From: Hofstenia miamia | Taxonomy: Eukaryota; Xenacoelomorpha; Acoela | Length of the DNA: 64,000 bases | Direction of reading: 5' to 3' | NCBI GenBank assembly: GCA_004352715.1 | Contig: SCFE01000018.1 | Span: forward strand, 1,572,929-1,636,928 | In this document: positions 1 to 13,101 of the stretch, piece after piece | Position numbering within the stretch: position 1 is the first letter of the stretch | Layout of the letters: the number at the start of each line of letters is the position of its first letter | Translations under genes and position numbers: made by a program | Notes under the pieces: model-generated | The model's database searches: none | Told to the model about the DNA's origin: nothing | The model's input: the letters and a program-made list of their open reading frames with translations, nothing else

Positions 1-550
1 TATATATATGTATATATATATATATTTGCAGGTTCTCCATAGCATATATTATTAATATCTTTGCCGATTTATTTAGATGTGCAATAGCTACCTGTACATT
101 TTGTGAAGATTTCATTAGTAACTATTTATTAGTGCAAATCTTGCTAAGATTTTGAAAACAATTATTTCTGTATATTATTTAAAGAGTATGAGACCTCCAT
201 GGAAAAGTTTTAGAATCGATAGTCAATTTTTAAGGTGTTGGGTCAATAAGGTCAAATTTATAAAATTAGACATATTTTCCTTGAAATATTTTAATTTCGA
301 TTGAGACATATTTAGCACTTTTCCTGAAGCCATTTCATCAACTACCATCAAAGTCAACATGTTGCCAAAAGTTTAAAAAAAATGGCAGGGGCGCTCTTTA
401 AAAATTTACGTAAACTCTACCTGCAAAATAAATTTTTCTGATGAAAGTTATGTTGCAGGTACTCAGTATGTTGTGGTGTTGGCAGCGAAAATATGATAAT
501 TTCGATGTTTATTAGTCTTTATTTAGTATTTTGTTTCTGTTAAATTGATA

Positions 551-593
<43 letters not shown>

Positions 594-1985
594 TTCATCT
601 ATGCATCACTTAGAATATTTTGACCTCTCCCCTCCTTAATTCAACATTGCTTTTTTTATTCAAATGTTTAAATACAATGTACAGTAAAATTTTATTTTAA
701 ATTTTTGTAAATTCGCAACTTCACTATAAAGTTTATTTTTTCGAACTTTGTGTCAATTTTTCTGCAGGTTTTAGGTCAATAATGATTTGCACTAATAACT
801 ATATATGTTTAAACTGAATTTCAAAGTTTTTTCTAAGAATGATAACAAATATATTTATATTGAAAAATTTGTTCAAATTTTAAAATATCAAAATAATTTA
901 GCAAATTATAGTAAAAAATTAAAAAAATAAAAAAATAAATAAAGAGCTTCATATTATTGACAATAATGCAGAGTATGATATATTTCAATTTTTGTTACAA
1001 TAAGGCTATTTGTTAGATTTTTACCCATCCCATAATAAACAAAAATAGTATATCTTTAATTTCCATTAGCAATTACTTGAAAAATAAAATATATAAACAT
1101 TGATGTTTTCTTCAAGATGCTTTAAACAGGTTTTTCTCCTCGCAGGTTAGAGCACTTGCTTAAAATAGTCCAAGCCTGTTGGAAATTTATATAAATTACT
1201 TTAGCCCTAATCCTACTAGGATAGTTTTCAGAAATAATATTAAAAGGCTTATAACTTACGAACTAATGAAGATATTTAAAATACTTAAACACCAAAAAAT
1301 AGAGAATTGTCTTCTCCTTCTTTTTTAAGCTTTCACTATTCTGCCAAAGTTGGAGGTTTTTATATTAAAGTTATCTATGAATCGGGTTGGCTAACTTTAA
1401 ATAAAAATTATTAGTCATAATTGTTTTAGCAGAAAACCTAAGCGTTAGTAATTTAAATAATATTGAAGATTTACATACAATTATGAGTTGTGACTAACTA
1501 AAATAATGCAATTTTTACACGAGTTGCAAAGATCAATAAACACGGCTTTGCAATAAATAATTGAAACTGCATTGAATGCAGTTTTTCACGTGGAACCTGC
1601 TGCAATAGAAAGAAAGGTGTTTGTTACTAGACCATCCTCACCATTGAAAAACTAGGAAGTAGATTATACAGTCATTTGCAAAAGTTTAAGACCAGATGCA
1701 TATTTTTAACATTTTGAAAGCTTTGATATTTGTCTCATTTAGATTTTCTATAAAAACACACATTTCAGCCTGAACTTCTTATAATCATTGTTGAGCATCA
1801 GCAAGGATTTCATGTGTGTTTGTTATCTTGAACTTCTATGCAAAAATATGGCCACAACATAAAAGCTGTTGGTTTTAATTTTTTGCAAATAAGTGTAGTT
1901 CTAAATTGTTGAGAAACAAAAATCAATGGAACAATTAATAAAACCTCATCGTTTACATATGATAGTTCAGTGTTTGGTCCGAATA
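1..1985. repeat. Left arm of a long inverted repeat bracketing the array
   Basis: This stretch reappears in reverse complement at about 56865-58740. For example, the text around 187-235 (gagtatgagacctccatgg) matches the reverse complement of about 58560-58613, and 1626-1645 matches the opposite strand near 57165. Small indels and substitutions separate the arms, so it is an old duplication and not an assembly mirror. It includes (TA)n tracts at 1-25 and 555-588. No coding exon is recognisable; the short ORFs here are not supported by any family signature. Confidence 0.85.
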
Positions 1986-2099
1986 TGGATTTATCCAACG
2001 TTTCCGAGTTATTTCAGTTTCTTCTTCAGTGAGCATTATTGCAAACATGGTGAAACTAGCTTGGCTTAATATTGCAGCTGCTTGAAATTTGCGTTCCAT
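1985..2099 (-). pseudogene. PIF/Harbinger transposase, N-terminal fragment
   Basis: Reading on the minus strand from an ATG at 2099, the frame gives MERKFQAAAILSQASF followed by an acidic stretch and RKRWINPY. The basic-aromatic 'RKRW-x-NPY' block near residue 35 resembles the N-terminus of PIF/Harbinger DDE transposases and HARBI1-like proteins; this is family recognition by eye, not a search. Homology to the longer copy at 33949-34130 stops at about 1985, where the sequence changes into the inverted-repeat arm, so the gene is truncated there. No catalytic DDE region is present. Confidence 0.5.
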
Positions 2100-2325
2100 T
2101 TTATGAAATATTGAAAAACAGCTTACTAATCCATTAAAACAATATTGTTATCCTATTGAACAAGATTTATTTTTTTATTTTTGAATATGCAGTTGAGTAC
2201 ACAATTGCAATTTATAAAAATATGTTAACAAAACGGTACCAGTTCACTAGTGAATTAAAATATTTATTCCTACAAAATAGGCAGGCATTGTGTTTTGCAA
2301 TTATGAGATTGTTTACAAACCTTAA

Positions 2326-2495
2326 CTTAACGGCAGTGTGCGACCCCCCTCTTGATCGTCGCACACTGCCGTTAAGGTAAACCTTAATTTAACGAAAACG
2401 TACACCTCAATTTTAACCGTAACTTAAGAAATACCGTCGCACACTGCCGTTAAGGCCTAAGTTAATGTTACCGTAACGGCAAAGTGCGACGGGCC
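2326..2495. mobile_element. PIF/Harbinger-like terminal region with hairpin and subterminal repeats
   Basis: A perfect 19-base inverted repeat, cttaacggcagtgtgcgac at 2326-2344 and its complement at 2358-2376, encloses a 13-base spacer. The same 19-mer recurs at 2436-2454, and a degenerate opposite copy ends at 2490. The block finishes in gtgcgacgggcc at about 2495, followed by tta. A GGCCC-type end with a TWA target is typical of Harbinger elements, and the transposase fragment at 1985-2099 points away from this end, so this is probably its 5' terminal region. Confidence 0.55.
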
Positions 2496-3199
2496 TTATA
2501 AACGCTTAAATAAATTTCGTCTAATGATTGAAACAAGTCTTGAGCATTTCTGAGTCATGACTAAGCAATCATTAATGATGCTGGCTACAAACATTCTCAA
2601 CCAACAAAAGCCTACAAGCTAAATTTCAGTCTACATGTGATATAGTGTGGGGACTTCACTATAGAGTGACTGTGGGTATCCGATTTCGGGCTTCGATTCG
2701 TTCTGGTAAAAAGCATAGGGTTGATTAATACAAAATATACGGATGTTATTCATCACTCCATTTGAAAAATATCTAAGACATTAAGTAATAACGAATTAAT
2801 GGCAATGTTAACACTCTCAGTAAATGATCCAAGACGTTAGTATTGCGATTCAAAATCTAGGTTCGGGTACTTAATATTTTGATCAAGTGGGGTAGGGTCG
2901 TGACGGGTCTATAATAAGCTCATACTGTCACTCACTAATCCCCAAATCTATGGTAAGCCTGAGCAGTAAGCATGTTTTCTTAGAATCTGAAGCAATAGTA
3001 AATTTCTTACATCAAAAAATATTTCAATATTTAAATGTGGATTTGTACACAAACTGAACTATGAAAAATGTAGAATTAATTTTAATGAAAATTAATATTT
3101 ATAGAAAACATGCATATATATTTACATATTCAAAAGAAACATGTACTAATACATAATTCATTATAGTACAATAAATCATTGTTTATCCAGAAAAACGAT

Positions 3200-4305
3200 T
3201 TAGTAAATTTTCCCATAAATATTATTCCAGCGAGGCCGACCACTGTCCTTATCTATGAGATATATCATTGCAGGCCTTCCAACTGAGGGATCTGTTACAC
3301 ATAGGATATTGTTTGTACCAGCTGTATCAGTGTGCCATATAGCTCCACGTCCCCTAATTACAATACATATTAGAATTTGCAGTAACTAAGCAATGGGGAA
3401 ATATATATATATATCTAAACATCAAATTATTCAATATTACCTATTACATTTTCTAATAACAGAATTGAACAATGAGCTTGGACACCCATAGAGTAGTTTT
3501 AACAGAAATGGCCTTGCATTATATTTCGATTAGGCCAGAGTTTTGACTTTTTCAAATAGACTAGAACGAAATGCATTAGCTAGATATATCTAAGCTCAAA
3601 CACAATGTCTCCAATTTTACAAATATCAAATTCTACAGTAGATGCATAAGTTAAGGTATTTATGTACACTTAATCTATATATTTTCAAAAATATTGCATC
3701 TCAACTATGTTTGCCTTAAAAGAAATTGAGCCATATTAATACAGACTAAGTTAACTAAGCGGCTTTAAACTATAGTTTATGTTGAACATCATTGTAACCA
3801 TATTAATATAAATGATGGCATGCAAGAGATACTGTAGTCGTGTATTCTATGTTTCTATTTGTGCTTAGGAAAACTTACACTTGATACAAGACGAAGTTGC
3901 CGTCACCTTGAAGTTTATATGCTGAATATGGATTGCAGGTTTTGTCATTTGTGCTCCAGACGGCTTGTCCTCTGCTTACCTTCTCTATGCGTAGTGCTCC
4001 ATTATGAGCAACCATAGCATATTTACCGCTTGGTGATTTGTATCTAAACATAGGATATTTAATTATAAAAATATCTTTTCTTTACACAACAATCCACATT
4101 GATGTCGTAAATAGAACTATCATGTAATCTGCTCTACTTACTGTATCGGTTTGGCTTTGGGGTTGTTGTAAAATGCTAAATAAATGTTATCTCCGCCAAG
4201 TTCTTCATTCAAAAATTGTGTTGGGTGCATGCATGAAGTCTTACTGTCCCACAATCCGTGGCATTTAAGTAGGAATACAGCAAATAAAACAAACTTTGTC
4301 AACAT
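3200..4305 (-). CDS. Secreted B-type (GNA-like) lectin, copy 1, class II
   Basis: Complement of join(3200-3353, 3879-4043, 4142-4305); all splice sites are GT-AG and the product is 160 residues. The start is the ATG directly after the AG of a 5'-UTR intron (4306-4523). Compared with copy 2 it has T79R, H112R, D134V, H141Y, W149R and T150P, placing it in the same class as copies 3 and 5. The signal peptide, the three mature cysteines and the QGDGNFVLY motif are kept. No stop or frameshift is seen, so it should be functional if transcribed. The H112R and W149R changes lie close to the lectin strands and could alter sugar binding; that is inference. The gene diverges from copy 2 across the 7801-8800 gap. 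Confidence 0.88.
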
Positions 4306-4523
4306 CTAAATATATTCTGTAATTATCTAGTTTAATATTATTCAACCTGATTCATTATGTGATATAATCAAATGGATTAAGAACGAAACATGCATAGTTT
4401 TGTTTCCTCAAAATGTTATCATCAAAACACTAATAAATCTGCAAAAAGTATAAATTATCAATCAGTATGCAAAATAGAAAACGGAAATAGTTCAATAGTG
4501 ATTGCTCTTGTATTTAGCCTTAC
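4306..4523 (-). other. 5'-UTR intron of lectin copy 1
   Basis: On the minus strand a donor-like ctcgag|gtaagg at 4524/4523 and an acceptor tttag that ends immediately before the ATG define an intron. The same arrangement is present in every copy, at similar length, which supports it. The first exon would therefore be wholly non-coding. Confidence 0.6.
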
Positions 4524-4565
4524 CTCGAGCTCTGTGATTTTTGAATAAAACATTAGGTTTATTCC

Positions 4566-4633
4566 CTTAAATACTTTTCAGTTTCAGCTAGTCGCCGCTA
4601 GGAGAATAAATTGTATTGACGTTTTTTGATTGG
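4566..4633 (-). promoter_or_regulatory. Promoter block of lectin copy 1
   Basis: On the minus strand, in order: CCAAT (attgg at 4629-4633), a conserved GC box (ctagtcgccgctag, 4588-4601) and a TATA-like TATTTAAG (4566-4573). Spacing to the non-coding first exon is the same as in the other copies. Confidence 0.6.
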
Positions 4634-7600
4634 TCAAAGTAATTTTGAATTATTAGTAAACAAAGAAATTACCAACATTCCGTAGTAATTGTAACATACT
4701 AGTATTTAGAAAAATTCTTAAATCATCTACACAGAATTTCATTCTTAAAACAAGAATTAAAAAATCAGGACACAATTTTAAATAATGAAGCTATTAACTG
4801 CAGCTTTTGATTGGTATTTTGATAAAGGTAATATTATTAAAAATCGTGATCTCTTTTAACCATTAAATGAAGATTGTCCTTTATGCATTGATCATTGCCA
4901 ATTTTGAGTCTAGATATAACTTAGGTTGTTGAATTGTTCAAAAGATATTCTTAGAGTGACACTTACATGAAGAAAGAATATGCCCTTACCGACATAAGTG
5001 CTCAACCAGGGCTTTACGTACTTTCAAATAATTAACAAGGGGGCTCTTATCTTGAGTTTTGAATTTTGATCATCATTTATATTCTCAACAAATAATATCC
5101 AAAACTCGATTATTAATGTAAATTTAACAAGGGGCTGCTCCCCAGTCTTATTTAACAAGGTGGGCTGAGCTCCGACCCTGAGCACGCCCTCGAGTACACA
5201 CCTGTGCTCAACCATTAAGAGTATATTCATGGAAATACTTTATTTTGATTATTAAATTAATATTCTATGGACATAAAAAAAACCATCATATGTAACTGGA
5301 TTTCTAAAATAGGGTATATGCCTAATTACTTCTGCTTAAAGGGGTATCCCTTCATTTACTTTCTGAAAAAGTCTTATATTTTATTTCTCCTTGAAAAAAT
5401 ATAGTTTTTCTTCAATTGGACTTTCCTTAGTAAATCAAGAAATGAATGCAAATTAGATTTTCCCACTGTAAGCTACTGGAATTTCGATTGATCAGTGCTG
5501 ACAACAAATAGACTATTCCTCAATAACATTTTTATATTCAAGAAAATTAGTTTTTTCTCATTGCAATTACCAACTATGATATTGATGTTTCTTAATTTAA
5601 TTAACTTAATTTTTAAAGCACTACAATTTTGTTCACTATTAAGTGATTCAATAAATATATTTTGCTTCGAAAATTTTGCATATTTCTTAAAATACATTTA
5701 AAAAAATTATCAAGGAATTTAAGAGTTTGGGCATGTAAAATGCAAATAATAAAAAGGAGAATTCTTTAAAAAATTTCAAAATTTAAATATTTAGTAATTA
5801 TAGTATTGACTGGTTTAATCTGCTGGAAATATTATTTAAAAGTTTCATTGCTAAACTATATAATACCATTTAAACTGTGTTAGAAATTTATGGACTGACG
5901 AATCTAGACATGTAATTTTTTGTAAATGTGTAAATGTAAAAACACATCTGATTAATATTTCCTTTAATGGTTTTGTAAGTATGTTATTAACTGATTATCC
6001 TAGAGTTTATTACTGGAATATCATTGCAATAGCATATAGGGTTCACTTAGGGTCAACTTTGTAAATCATGTCTATGCCACTGTTTAGATAAAATTTCTTA
6101 GTGTATAATACAATATATTGATATTCTGTAGTAAGTCAGCTGCCATTTCATCTTACTCTAAAGATAAATTTCCGTATCTGATTCTATTGTCAACTCACAT
6201 TTTCCGTTCTGGATACGTTTGCAAACATTTCATTTTAGGTACACCCGAAAGGATGTTTGATTAATACTTGTATTCCGTTTTTGAGCATATGAACTGATAG
6301 GAATTTATAAATATTTCTAAAAAATATATATATGTAGGCATATGTAGGAAACATCTCAGGAACCTGAATAATGGCAACATAAGCCTGGTTCCGATGTTGT
6401 TTGCTTCTTCAGAAATCAGAAATTCAAATAGGTTAATTACTTATATACAACTGAATAAAACTTCTTATGATCTCGTTTAATGTAAGCCCAAAAACATCAG
6501 ATATTAGTATTATGCATTTTACAATCTCAAACTAGCATAAAGCAAATATAATTAACAGCGGTAAGTTTGCCAGGCGTTGTAGCCTTGACTTGCAAAGAAA
6601 GCTAAAGCTTAGGGGTTGGGCATTTGATATATGTGCTTGGAATCAATTCGAAAATACTTTTGACTTAAAAGGTGGGAACGGACTTGTAGCAAAAAGATTT
6701 CATTGAACTTATGACCTAGAAGGAATTTGGTCTTAAATATTGTGCATTCATAGCCAAAATATGTACGTATTTGTCTTAGATCTGAAGGTTATTGAAATAA
6801 TTGAGATAAAGATGTGTACAGTTGACATTTTTCAAAAAACTTATCACAGTGAAACATCATTTTGCCATCATCTACCGTCGCAGAAGCACGAAACTTATCG
6901 CAGTATAGTGCTATGGCTCGAAAGTTTCCGCGGTTACCACAAAAGCGTTACTTATGAACATAGCAATTTGAAAGTTAATAAAGTTTCACTGCTAAGCATT
7001 CATTTAAATGACAAATTCGATTTATATTTAATACCTGCATTTATAATTTTCTTCAAATAGTTAATATAGGTTTTTCAATATTAATTTTTCCTCAAAATCA
7101 GCATATAATTTCATTTATGACTACGATACCATGCTTTGTTACCGCGTTATACCGCAATGACCATTTTCCCAATCGCAACTGCAACGCATCACAGTGTACC
7201 TCACCGCGCACTTCTATGAATTGGACTACTAGAACCAACAGCTCTGATCTTTATGTTTGTTTACACACGTTTACCCCACCTATGGATCAGGGTTTTAATG
7301 ATTTCATGAGGATTCTCTTGATACTAAAAATATGTTATGCTTACCAACCGCAGCATGTAGCTCGAAATGAGATTCATGAGAAAACACTAGTTTTCTTGGA
7401 AAACAGTTCTATTGCCACAAAACTCCGGCGTATAAAATTTCGTATAAAAATTGACCATATCTTGACTTTAATAGATGAATATTTTCTTGTTGCATGATTG
7501 ATTTTCAATAATCAATTTGCATTATATATTGAATAATTTATTGAGCAAAAGCTTATTGCAATTTGTCCTACATTTTAGACATGAATACTAAGCTTGTTTT

Positions 7601-7800
7601 AAAAATATTTTTTAACTTTATATAATATTTTAATAAAGGAAGGTGAGAATGTGTGAATTAAAAGAAGAAAATTGTTTGGGTTTATTTGCTAAAGGTCCAG
7701 ACCCAAAGCCAAGGGGGACTTAGAGAGGACGAATGCGTGAGTAGTATAATATGGGTCGTAGGAGATCTCACTTTTTTCTGATTGGTCGAGAGGTGGGTCG

Positions 7801-8800
7801 NNNNNNNNNNNNNNNNNNNNNNNNNNNNNNNNNNNNNNNNNNNNNNNNNNNNNNNNNNNNNNNNNNNNNNNNNNNNNNNNNNNNNNNNNNNNNNNNNNNN
7901 NNNNNNNNNNNNNNNNNNNNNNNNNNNNNNNNNNNNNNNNNNNNNNNNNNNNNNNNNNNNNNNNNNNNNNNNNNNNNNNNNNNNNNNNNNNNNNNNNNNN
8001 NNNNNNNNNNNNNNNNNNNNNNNNNNNNNNNNNNNNNNNNNNNNNNNNNNNNNNNNNNNNNNNNNNNNNNNNNNNNNNNNNNNNNNNNNNNNNNNNNNNN
8101 NNNNNNNNNNNNNNNNNNNNNNNNNNNNNNNNNNNNNNNNNNNNNNNNNNNNNNNNNNNNNNNNNNNNNNNNNNNNNNNNNNNNNNNNNNNNNNNNNNNN
8201 NNNNNNNNNNNNNNNNNNNNNNNNNNNNNNNNNNNNNNNNNNNNNNNNNNNNNNNNNNNNNNNNNNNNNNNNNNNNNNNNNNNNNNNNNNNNNNNNNNNN
8301 NNNNNNNNNNNNNNNNNNNNNNNNNNNNNNNNNNNNNNNNNNNNNNNNNNNNNNNNNNNNNNNNNNNNNNNNNNNNNNNNNNNNNNNNNNNNNNNNNNNN
8401 NNNNNNNNNNNNNNNNNNNNNNNNNNNNNNNNNNNNNNNNNNNNNNNNNNNNNNNNNNNNNNNNNNNNNNNNNNNNNNNNNNNNNNNNNNNNNNNNNNNN
8501 NNNNNNNNNNNNNNNNNNNNNNNNNNNNNNNNNNNNNNNNNNNNNNNNNNNNNNNNNNNNNNNNNNNNNNNNNNNNNNNNNNNNNNNNNNNNNNNNNNNN
8601 NNNNNNNNNNNNNNNNNNNNNNNNNNNNNNNNNNNNNNNNNNNNNNNNNNNNNNNNNNNNNNNNNNNNNNNNNNNNNNNNNNNNNNNNNNNNNNNNNNNN
8701 NNNNNNNNNNNNNNNNNNNNNNNNNNNNNNNNNNNNNNNNNNNNNNNNNNNNNNNNNNNNNNNNNNNNNNNNNNNNNNNNNNNNNNNNNNNNNNNNNNNN
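7801..8800. other. Assembly gap (1000 N)
   Basis: Exactly 1000 N, so the size is probably a placeholder. It separates the divergent copies 1 and 2. The right edge (8801) begins at the same point of the repeat unit that starts just after the next gap. Confidence 1.
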
Positions 8801-9078
8801 GACTCAATCAAAACATGTTCGTTTTAAGTTATGCAAACCAATGCAAAATCTTTAAGGAAGGCTTTGAAACGAAGTAACTACGTGAAAAGATTGAGGGAAA
8901 AGGCGCTTTGGTGATTGAATAAACATTGCCAAATCCTATAATTGCTTTGTAAGCAAACAAAAGCCGCGTGGTTGAACCACTAATTAGCATATTAATAATA
9001 TATAATTATATTTTAATTCATATTGAAACTTATTAATATTAATAAAGAATTTGCATATCCCTACTATACATATATTGT

Positions 9079-9177
9079 TTGGGTTAGGGTTAGGACTAAG
9101 GTGTGCGTTGGCTTAGTTTAGGGTTAGGGTTATGGTTTGTGTTTATGTTACGGTTGGGGAAAGGGTTTGGGTTAGGT
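9079..9177 (+). repeat. Interstitial telomere-like (TTAGGG-related) tract
   Basis: Repeated gggttagggttagg words are interspersed with degenerate forms such as gggttatgg and gggtttggg. TTAGGG is the usual metazoan telomere repeat; here it is internal and degenerate. Confidence 0.75.
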
Positions 9178-9230
9178 CTACAATTATTATATTGATAAAT
9201 ATTTGAGCGGGGGTGGGGAGATAACGCAAA

Positions 9231-9346
9231 AGTACCCAAAGTTTTATTTTTATCATGAAATTATAGGAAATTTGTTTATTTCATAAAAAGTACCCAAAGT
9301 TTTATTTTTATCATGAAATTATAGGAAATTTGTTTATTTCATAAAA
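9231..9346 (+). repeat. 58-base direct repeat, two copies
   Basis: The word beginning agtacccaaagttttattt runs 9231-9288 and is repeated at 9289-9346. The duplicate unit at 17816-17931 carries both copies, while the inverted unit near 41275-41340 has essentially one. Confidence 0.9.
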
Positions 9347-11400
9347 ATAATTTCAGAAAGTCAAACCCAAGTGTGAATAATGAAGTTGTTAACTGCAGTT
9401 TTTCCATTGAGGTAGTATTCAATTCAAATTTTAAAGGTTTTTTAAACATCAAACGGCAAATTTTCATTTCGAAAGGCATCAATGTGATTTTTAGCATAAT
9501 TATACAAAACAACTTCTGAATTTTTTGGGCGATCTTGGTAAAAGGTGAGAATTTAATGTTGCTTAGACAATATTTAAGAATATTCCTTTCAAATTAAAGG
9601 AATGTTTACGGGCACAATGGATGCAATGTTTACCACTATACTCAGCAATTACGAACAATCTTCCGATGAACTTTTGGAAGTGTACATGAGCATGACTTCA
9701 TTTAAAATTTTATACTAATGATGTACCGAGAGAATAACAAACCCCTTAGGTAATTATGCATTTCTAAAATAGTTTTGTCCTACTACTTCTGATTTACGGG
9801 TTTTTCCTTGTTTTTACTAAACGAAGAACTCTGAATTTTTTGTACTTCCCCTTGTAAACATATAATGTTTTTTCTAATTATTTAATTCAAGGATATTGCA
9901 CTAACATGTTTTTCTATCCGAAAGTAACCGGAATTTTTAGATCACTGCTGAGATTAAATTTGCATCCCTGAATTATACTTTAATATCCAGAAAAATTCAG
10001 TTTTACTTCTATGGAAAGTATGTACTGTGGTATTGATGTTCCACATTCTGAAGAAGAGATTAGCATTGTAATAGAGCTGAATTTAAAACAAGAATTTATC
10101 GCCTCTCTGGATATGCATCTATTTTGTCCTACCAGGATTTTCCCTGAATAACTGTCATATTTCAGGAGTCGCAATCTCTTATATTTCTCATATAAAATAA
10201 CTTCTGCACGTATTGTCATGGCTTAGTCAACCAGCAGTAAGTTAAGTCAAGTCAACCACTCGCAATCAGCAAAGTTTTAATCAACAAGATCCTTTCATTA
10301 ACTAACTTATGAACAACAATCAATCGAATATCACGATGTAGTGCAAACTATTTTGTCGAAAATGTTAAACCGAGTGAATTTCAAAATCGACTCCAATGCA
10401 TGAAGATTCGGTACACTATTATGACACCACAGTATTGCTAAAATTTATTAAGAGCACAATGTTGAATTGCTACATAGATTTTCTCCGGATTTAACTGGAT
10501 CTCATATTTATCCTGCCCTGATTATCCTGGCAGGAAACACCCATACTTTATATAATGTTTTTGTTTGTGTTTATTTCTAGTAGTGCTTAGCCCAAATTTA
10601 AAAAGCATTCCATGTTTTAATAATTAAGTGCTTTAATATGTACACATTGTTGAGAATAGCTTGAATATGTTTCTTACAATCAAAATAATCAAGTTAAAAA
10701 GCTTAAAGAATTAAAGCATATCAAATGCATATAATTAAAAATACATTTTTTAAAAGGGCAATCGTATACCTTAAATGTTAGTAATTTATGCAATGTTCGA
10801 AGTTTTAATAATAATGAATCATCATTTGTAAATTTTTTGTAGTTTATGCTTTTTTTGTAGATAGAAACAAATGCATACATTTGAAAAACATAATTTTTTT
10901 TAACTTTCGTGTTAGTCTATATCATTAATTGATTATTATGCAGTATAGTAGTGGAATATTGATGCAATGCATTATTTCCAAAATTGAAAAATATGCATAG
11001 GATCAAATATTTTATGGGACACATTTGTTGCTCTAACTTCAACTTTGAGAATAATTTTTATTCCACTGTTTATGAAATTTTGTCATTGATATAGATCCAT
11101 CTATTCAATTGCTACCAGTCATCTGCCATGTCATCTGACTCTAAAGATAAGTTTCCGTTCCGGATACGATTGCAACATTTCGTCTTAGCTACGCCCAAAG
11201 GGATGTTTGTTTAGCGGCTCAAAATTCATTTTCTTATACATTAACTAATTTGAAAATTTATAAGAATTTCTTAAAATTTTTTGGAGTCATTTTAAAATGA
11301 AATCTCTAAAATGGAGCCATTTCAGTACACTATAATAAGCGGAATTGAAACTTTGTTATTACATTGTATTGAAAACCTAGTGCTAACAGGGGTTTTTGCA

Positions 11401-11404
<4 letters not shown>

Positions 11405-11459
<55 letters not shown>
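11405..11459. repeat. (TA)n microsatellite
   Basis: An uninterrupted TA tract of about 54 bases. The same locus in the sister units is at 19990-20043 and 39924-39979, so the tract predates the duplication. Confidence 0.95.
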
Positions 11460-11461
<2 letters not shown>

Positions 11462-12350
11462 CATTGAAGTTTACATGTAGCGGGTTTCTACAAGAGATTT
11501 AGCCCATCTAAATAATACACGTCAGCTTCGTCCTGCATGCTAAATGATGGCAATATCTATAATAAGTAAATGATAAAATTTACAAAATGAATCACGATCT
11601 ATGTTCTTAGATGCCCATTCGATCAAATTCATTCCACTGCATAGGCAACATTATTCGAAATAATCCTAGTAAACGAACAAAATAAACTTTTCTGTTCCCT
11701 ACTCTATCAAATTTGGAATGCTTGGCTTACCCTTGGGTAATACTCGGGAAAAATGGCCAGCGTTTACTATTTAACATGACAAGCGCTTAGTAAGAATATG
11801 CCAAGCTAAATACTACGCTATGCCGTATTGTTTAACAGTAGAGTAATATATGTTTGAGCATAATCAAAATCCTTTTGAAATTATGTTAAAATTATAAACA
11901 TTATCTTATTAAATAATGAAATTGACCTTTGAATTGCAAAATATTTTCAAAAAATTTTGAAAAGATAATCAAATTTTAACAAAGCATATAAATATACATA
12001 TTATTTACAATATTAAAATTGATAAAATGTTATCTTGTGAAACGGTACTGATTCCTAAAAGATAATAAACCTGGCTCCGATATTAATTCATTCTTCAGGA
12101 ATCGTAGATTCAAAAATGTTAATTACCTATGTACAATTGAATATGATCCGACTAAGTGTACGAAAAAACATCAGAAATTAATATTATGTATTTTTCAATT
12201 TCAAATTAGCACAAAACAAAAGTCATTAACTGCGATAAGTTTGACAGGCGGGGTAGTTTTGACATGTAAAGAAAGCCTAAGGTTAGGAATTGGGGCTTTA
12301 AAAGGGACCATTAAGAGACTGGACTTGAATGAAAAATATTGACCTTGAAC

Positions 12351-13101
12351 TAGTGCTGTGCGGGTAATACTTTTCCAGGCCGTACTCGTAAAAACTTTAC
12401 CCATACCCGGTTATACCCGTAAAAGTTTTACCCGCTACCCATACCCGGTTATACCCGTAAAAGTTTTACCCGCGTACACAACCGTTAATCGCAGGAGTAA
12501 ATTACTCATGTTTTTAGGGAGATAACAAGTTATAACAAAATAAAACAAGGAAAACAATAATGCAAAACATAAAAAAGTAAATATAACAAAATTTCAAGCA
12601 AGTAGAAAGATATTAATCCATCAAATTGCCATTTTTCTATATTATATAGTTAGCCTATATTGCTTCAAATTCCAATGAGAAGCATATTTATAGTACATGA
12701 AATTAATACAATTTTATAAATACATGTACATGTCTCACCTAACCGCCTGCAGCCATTAAGTCTGGCTAAAAAACTGTTTCTTGTTGGCCGTAGGCATTAG
12801 CAAGTTAATGCTCATGTTCCACAGATTTGTCTAGCATCAATGAGCCTCTTTTGCAATAGAAGGCTCATAGATACGTTCAATCAGGGCTGCGTAGAGGATA
12901 GCTATTGGAATTTACCTTAAATGGTAGCCCATCAAGTAGATCTTAAAATTAACAATTTTACCCGAAATTTTGAATGACTATTTAAAGTTGTACCTGTACC
13001 CGGCCGTACCCGTGAGAACTTTACCCGTACTCAGCCGCATCCGCGAATACAACCGGGTAAGAACGGTTACACGCTGGTAAACCCCTACCCGCACAGCTCT
13101 A
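12351..13101. mobile_element. Non-autonomous hAT-type element, 751 bases
   Basis: Terminal inverted repeats tagtgctgtgcgggta (left) and tacccgcacagctcta (right) are flanked by ccttgaac (12343-12350) and ccttgtac (13102-13109), an 8-base target duplication with one mismatch. An 8-base duplication and TIRs of this form are typical of the hAT superfamily. The subterminal regions are full of short acccgta/acccgg repeats. No transposase reading frame is present. It is found at the same spot in three sister units and absent from the diverged ones. Confidence 0.82.

Larger units (their letters stand above)
2580..7740 (-). repeat. Diverged duplication unit carrying lectin copy 1
   Basis: The 2580-5300 part matches 34607-37300 in the same orientation. 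Further upstream of the gene (5300-6310) it matches about 46100-47110 in the same orientation and, as partial inverted similarity, parts of about 53700-54180. The 6480-7740 part matches about 51960-53410 in inverted genomic context. Unlike the unit at 8801-16376, it lacks the hAT insertion at the equivalent place (near 6700-6725). ORFs of 60-126 codons in 5400-7500 are broken or altered in the sister copies, so they are not called as genes. Confidence 0.7.

Noticed and set aside
2326-2376. Rho-independent terminator or CRISPR-like repeat
   Set aside because: The hairpin is in a eukaryotic transposon-like context; there is no T tract, no regular spacer series and no cas gene.
7689-8855. Long ORFs across the N gaps (also 16352-17462, 29531-30790, 43217-44324)
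   Set aside because: Made almost wholly of N; not evidence of coding sequence.
9079-9177. True chromosome end
   Set aside because: The telomere-like repeat is short, degenerate and repeated inside the array, so it is interstitial.
10689-10880. 63- and 79-codon ORFs repeated in each unit (9980-10219, 10689-10880 and copies)
   Set aside because: AT-rich, no domain, no conservation outside identical copies.
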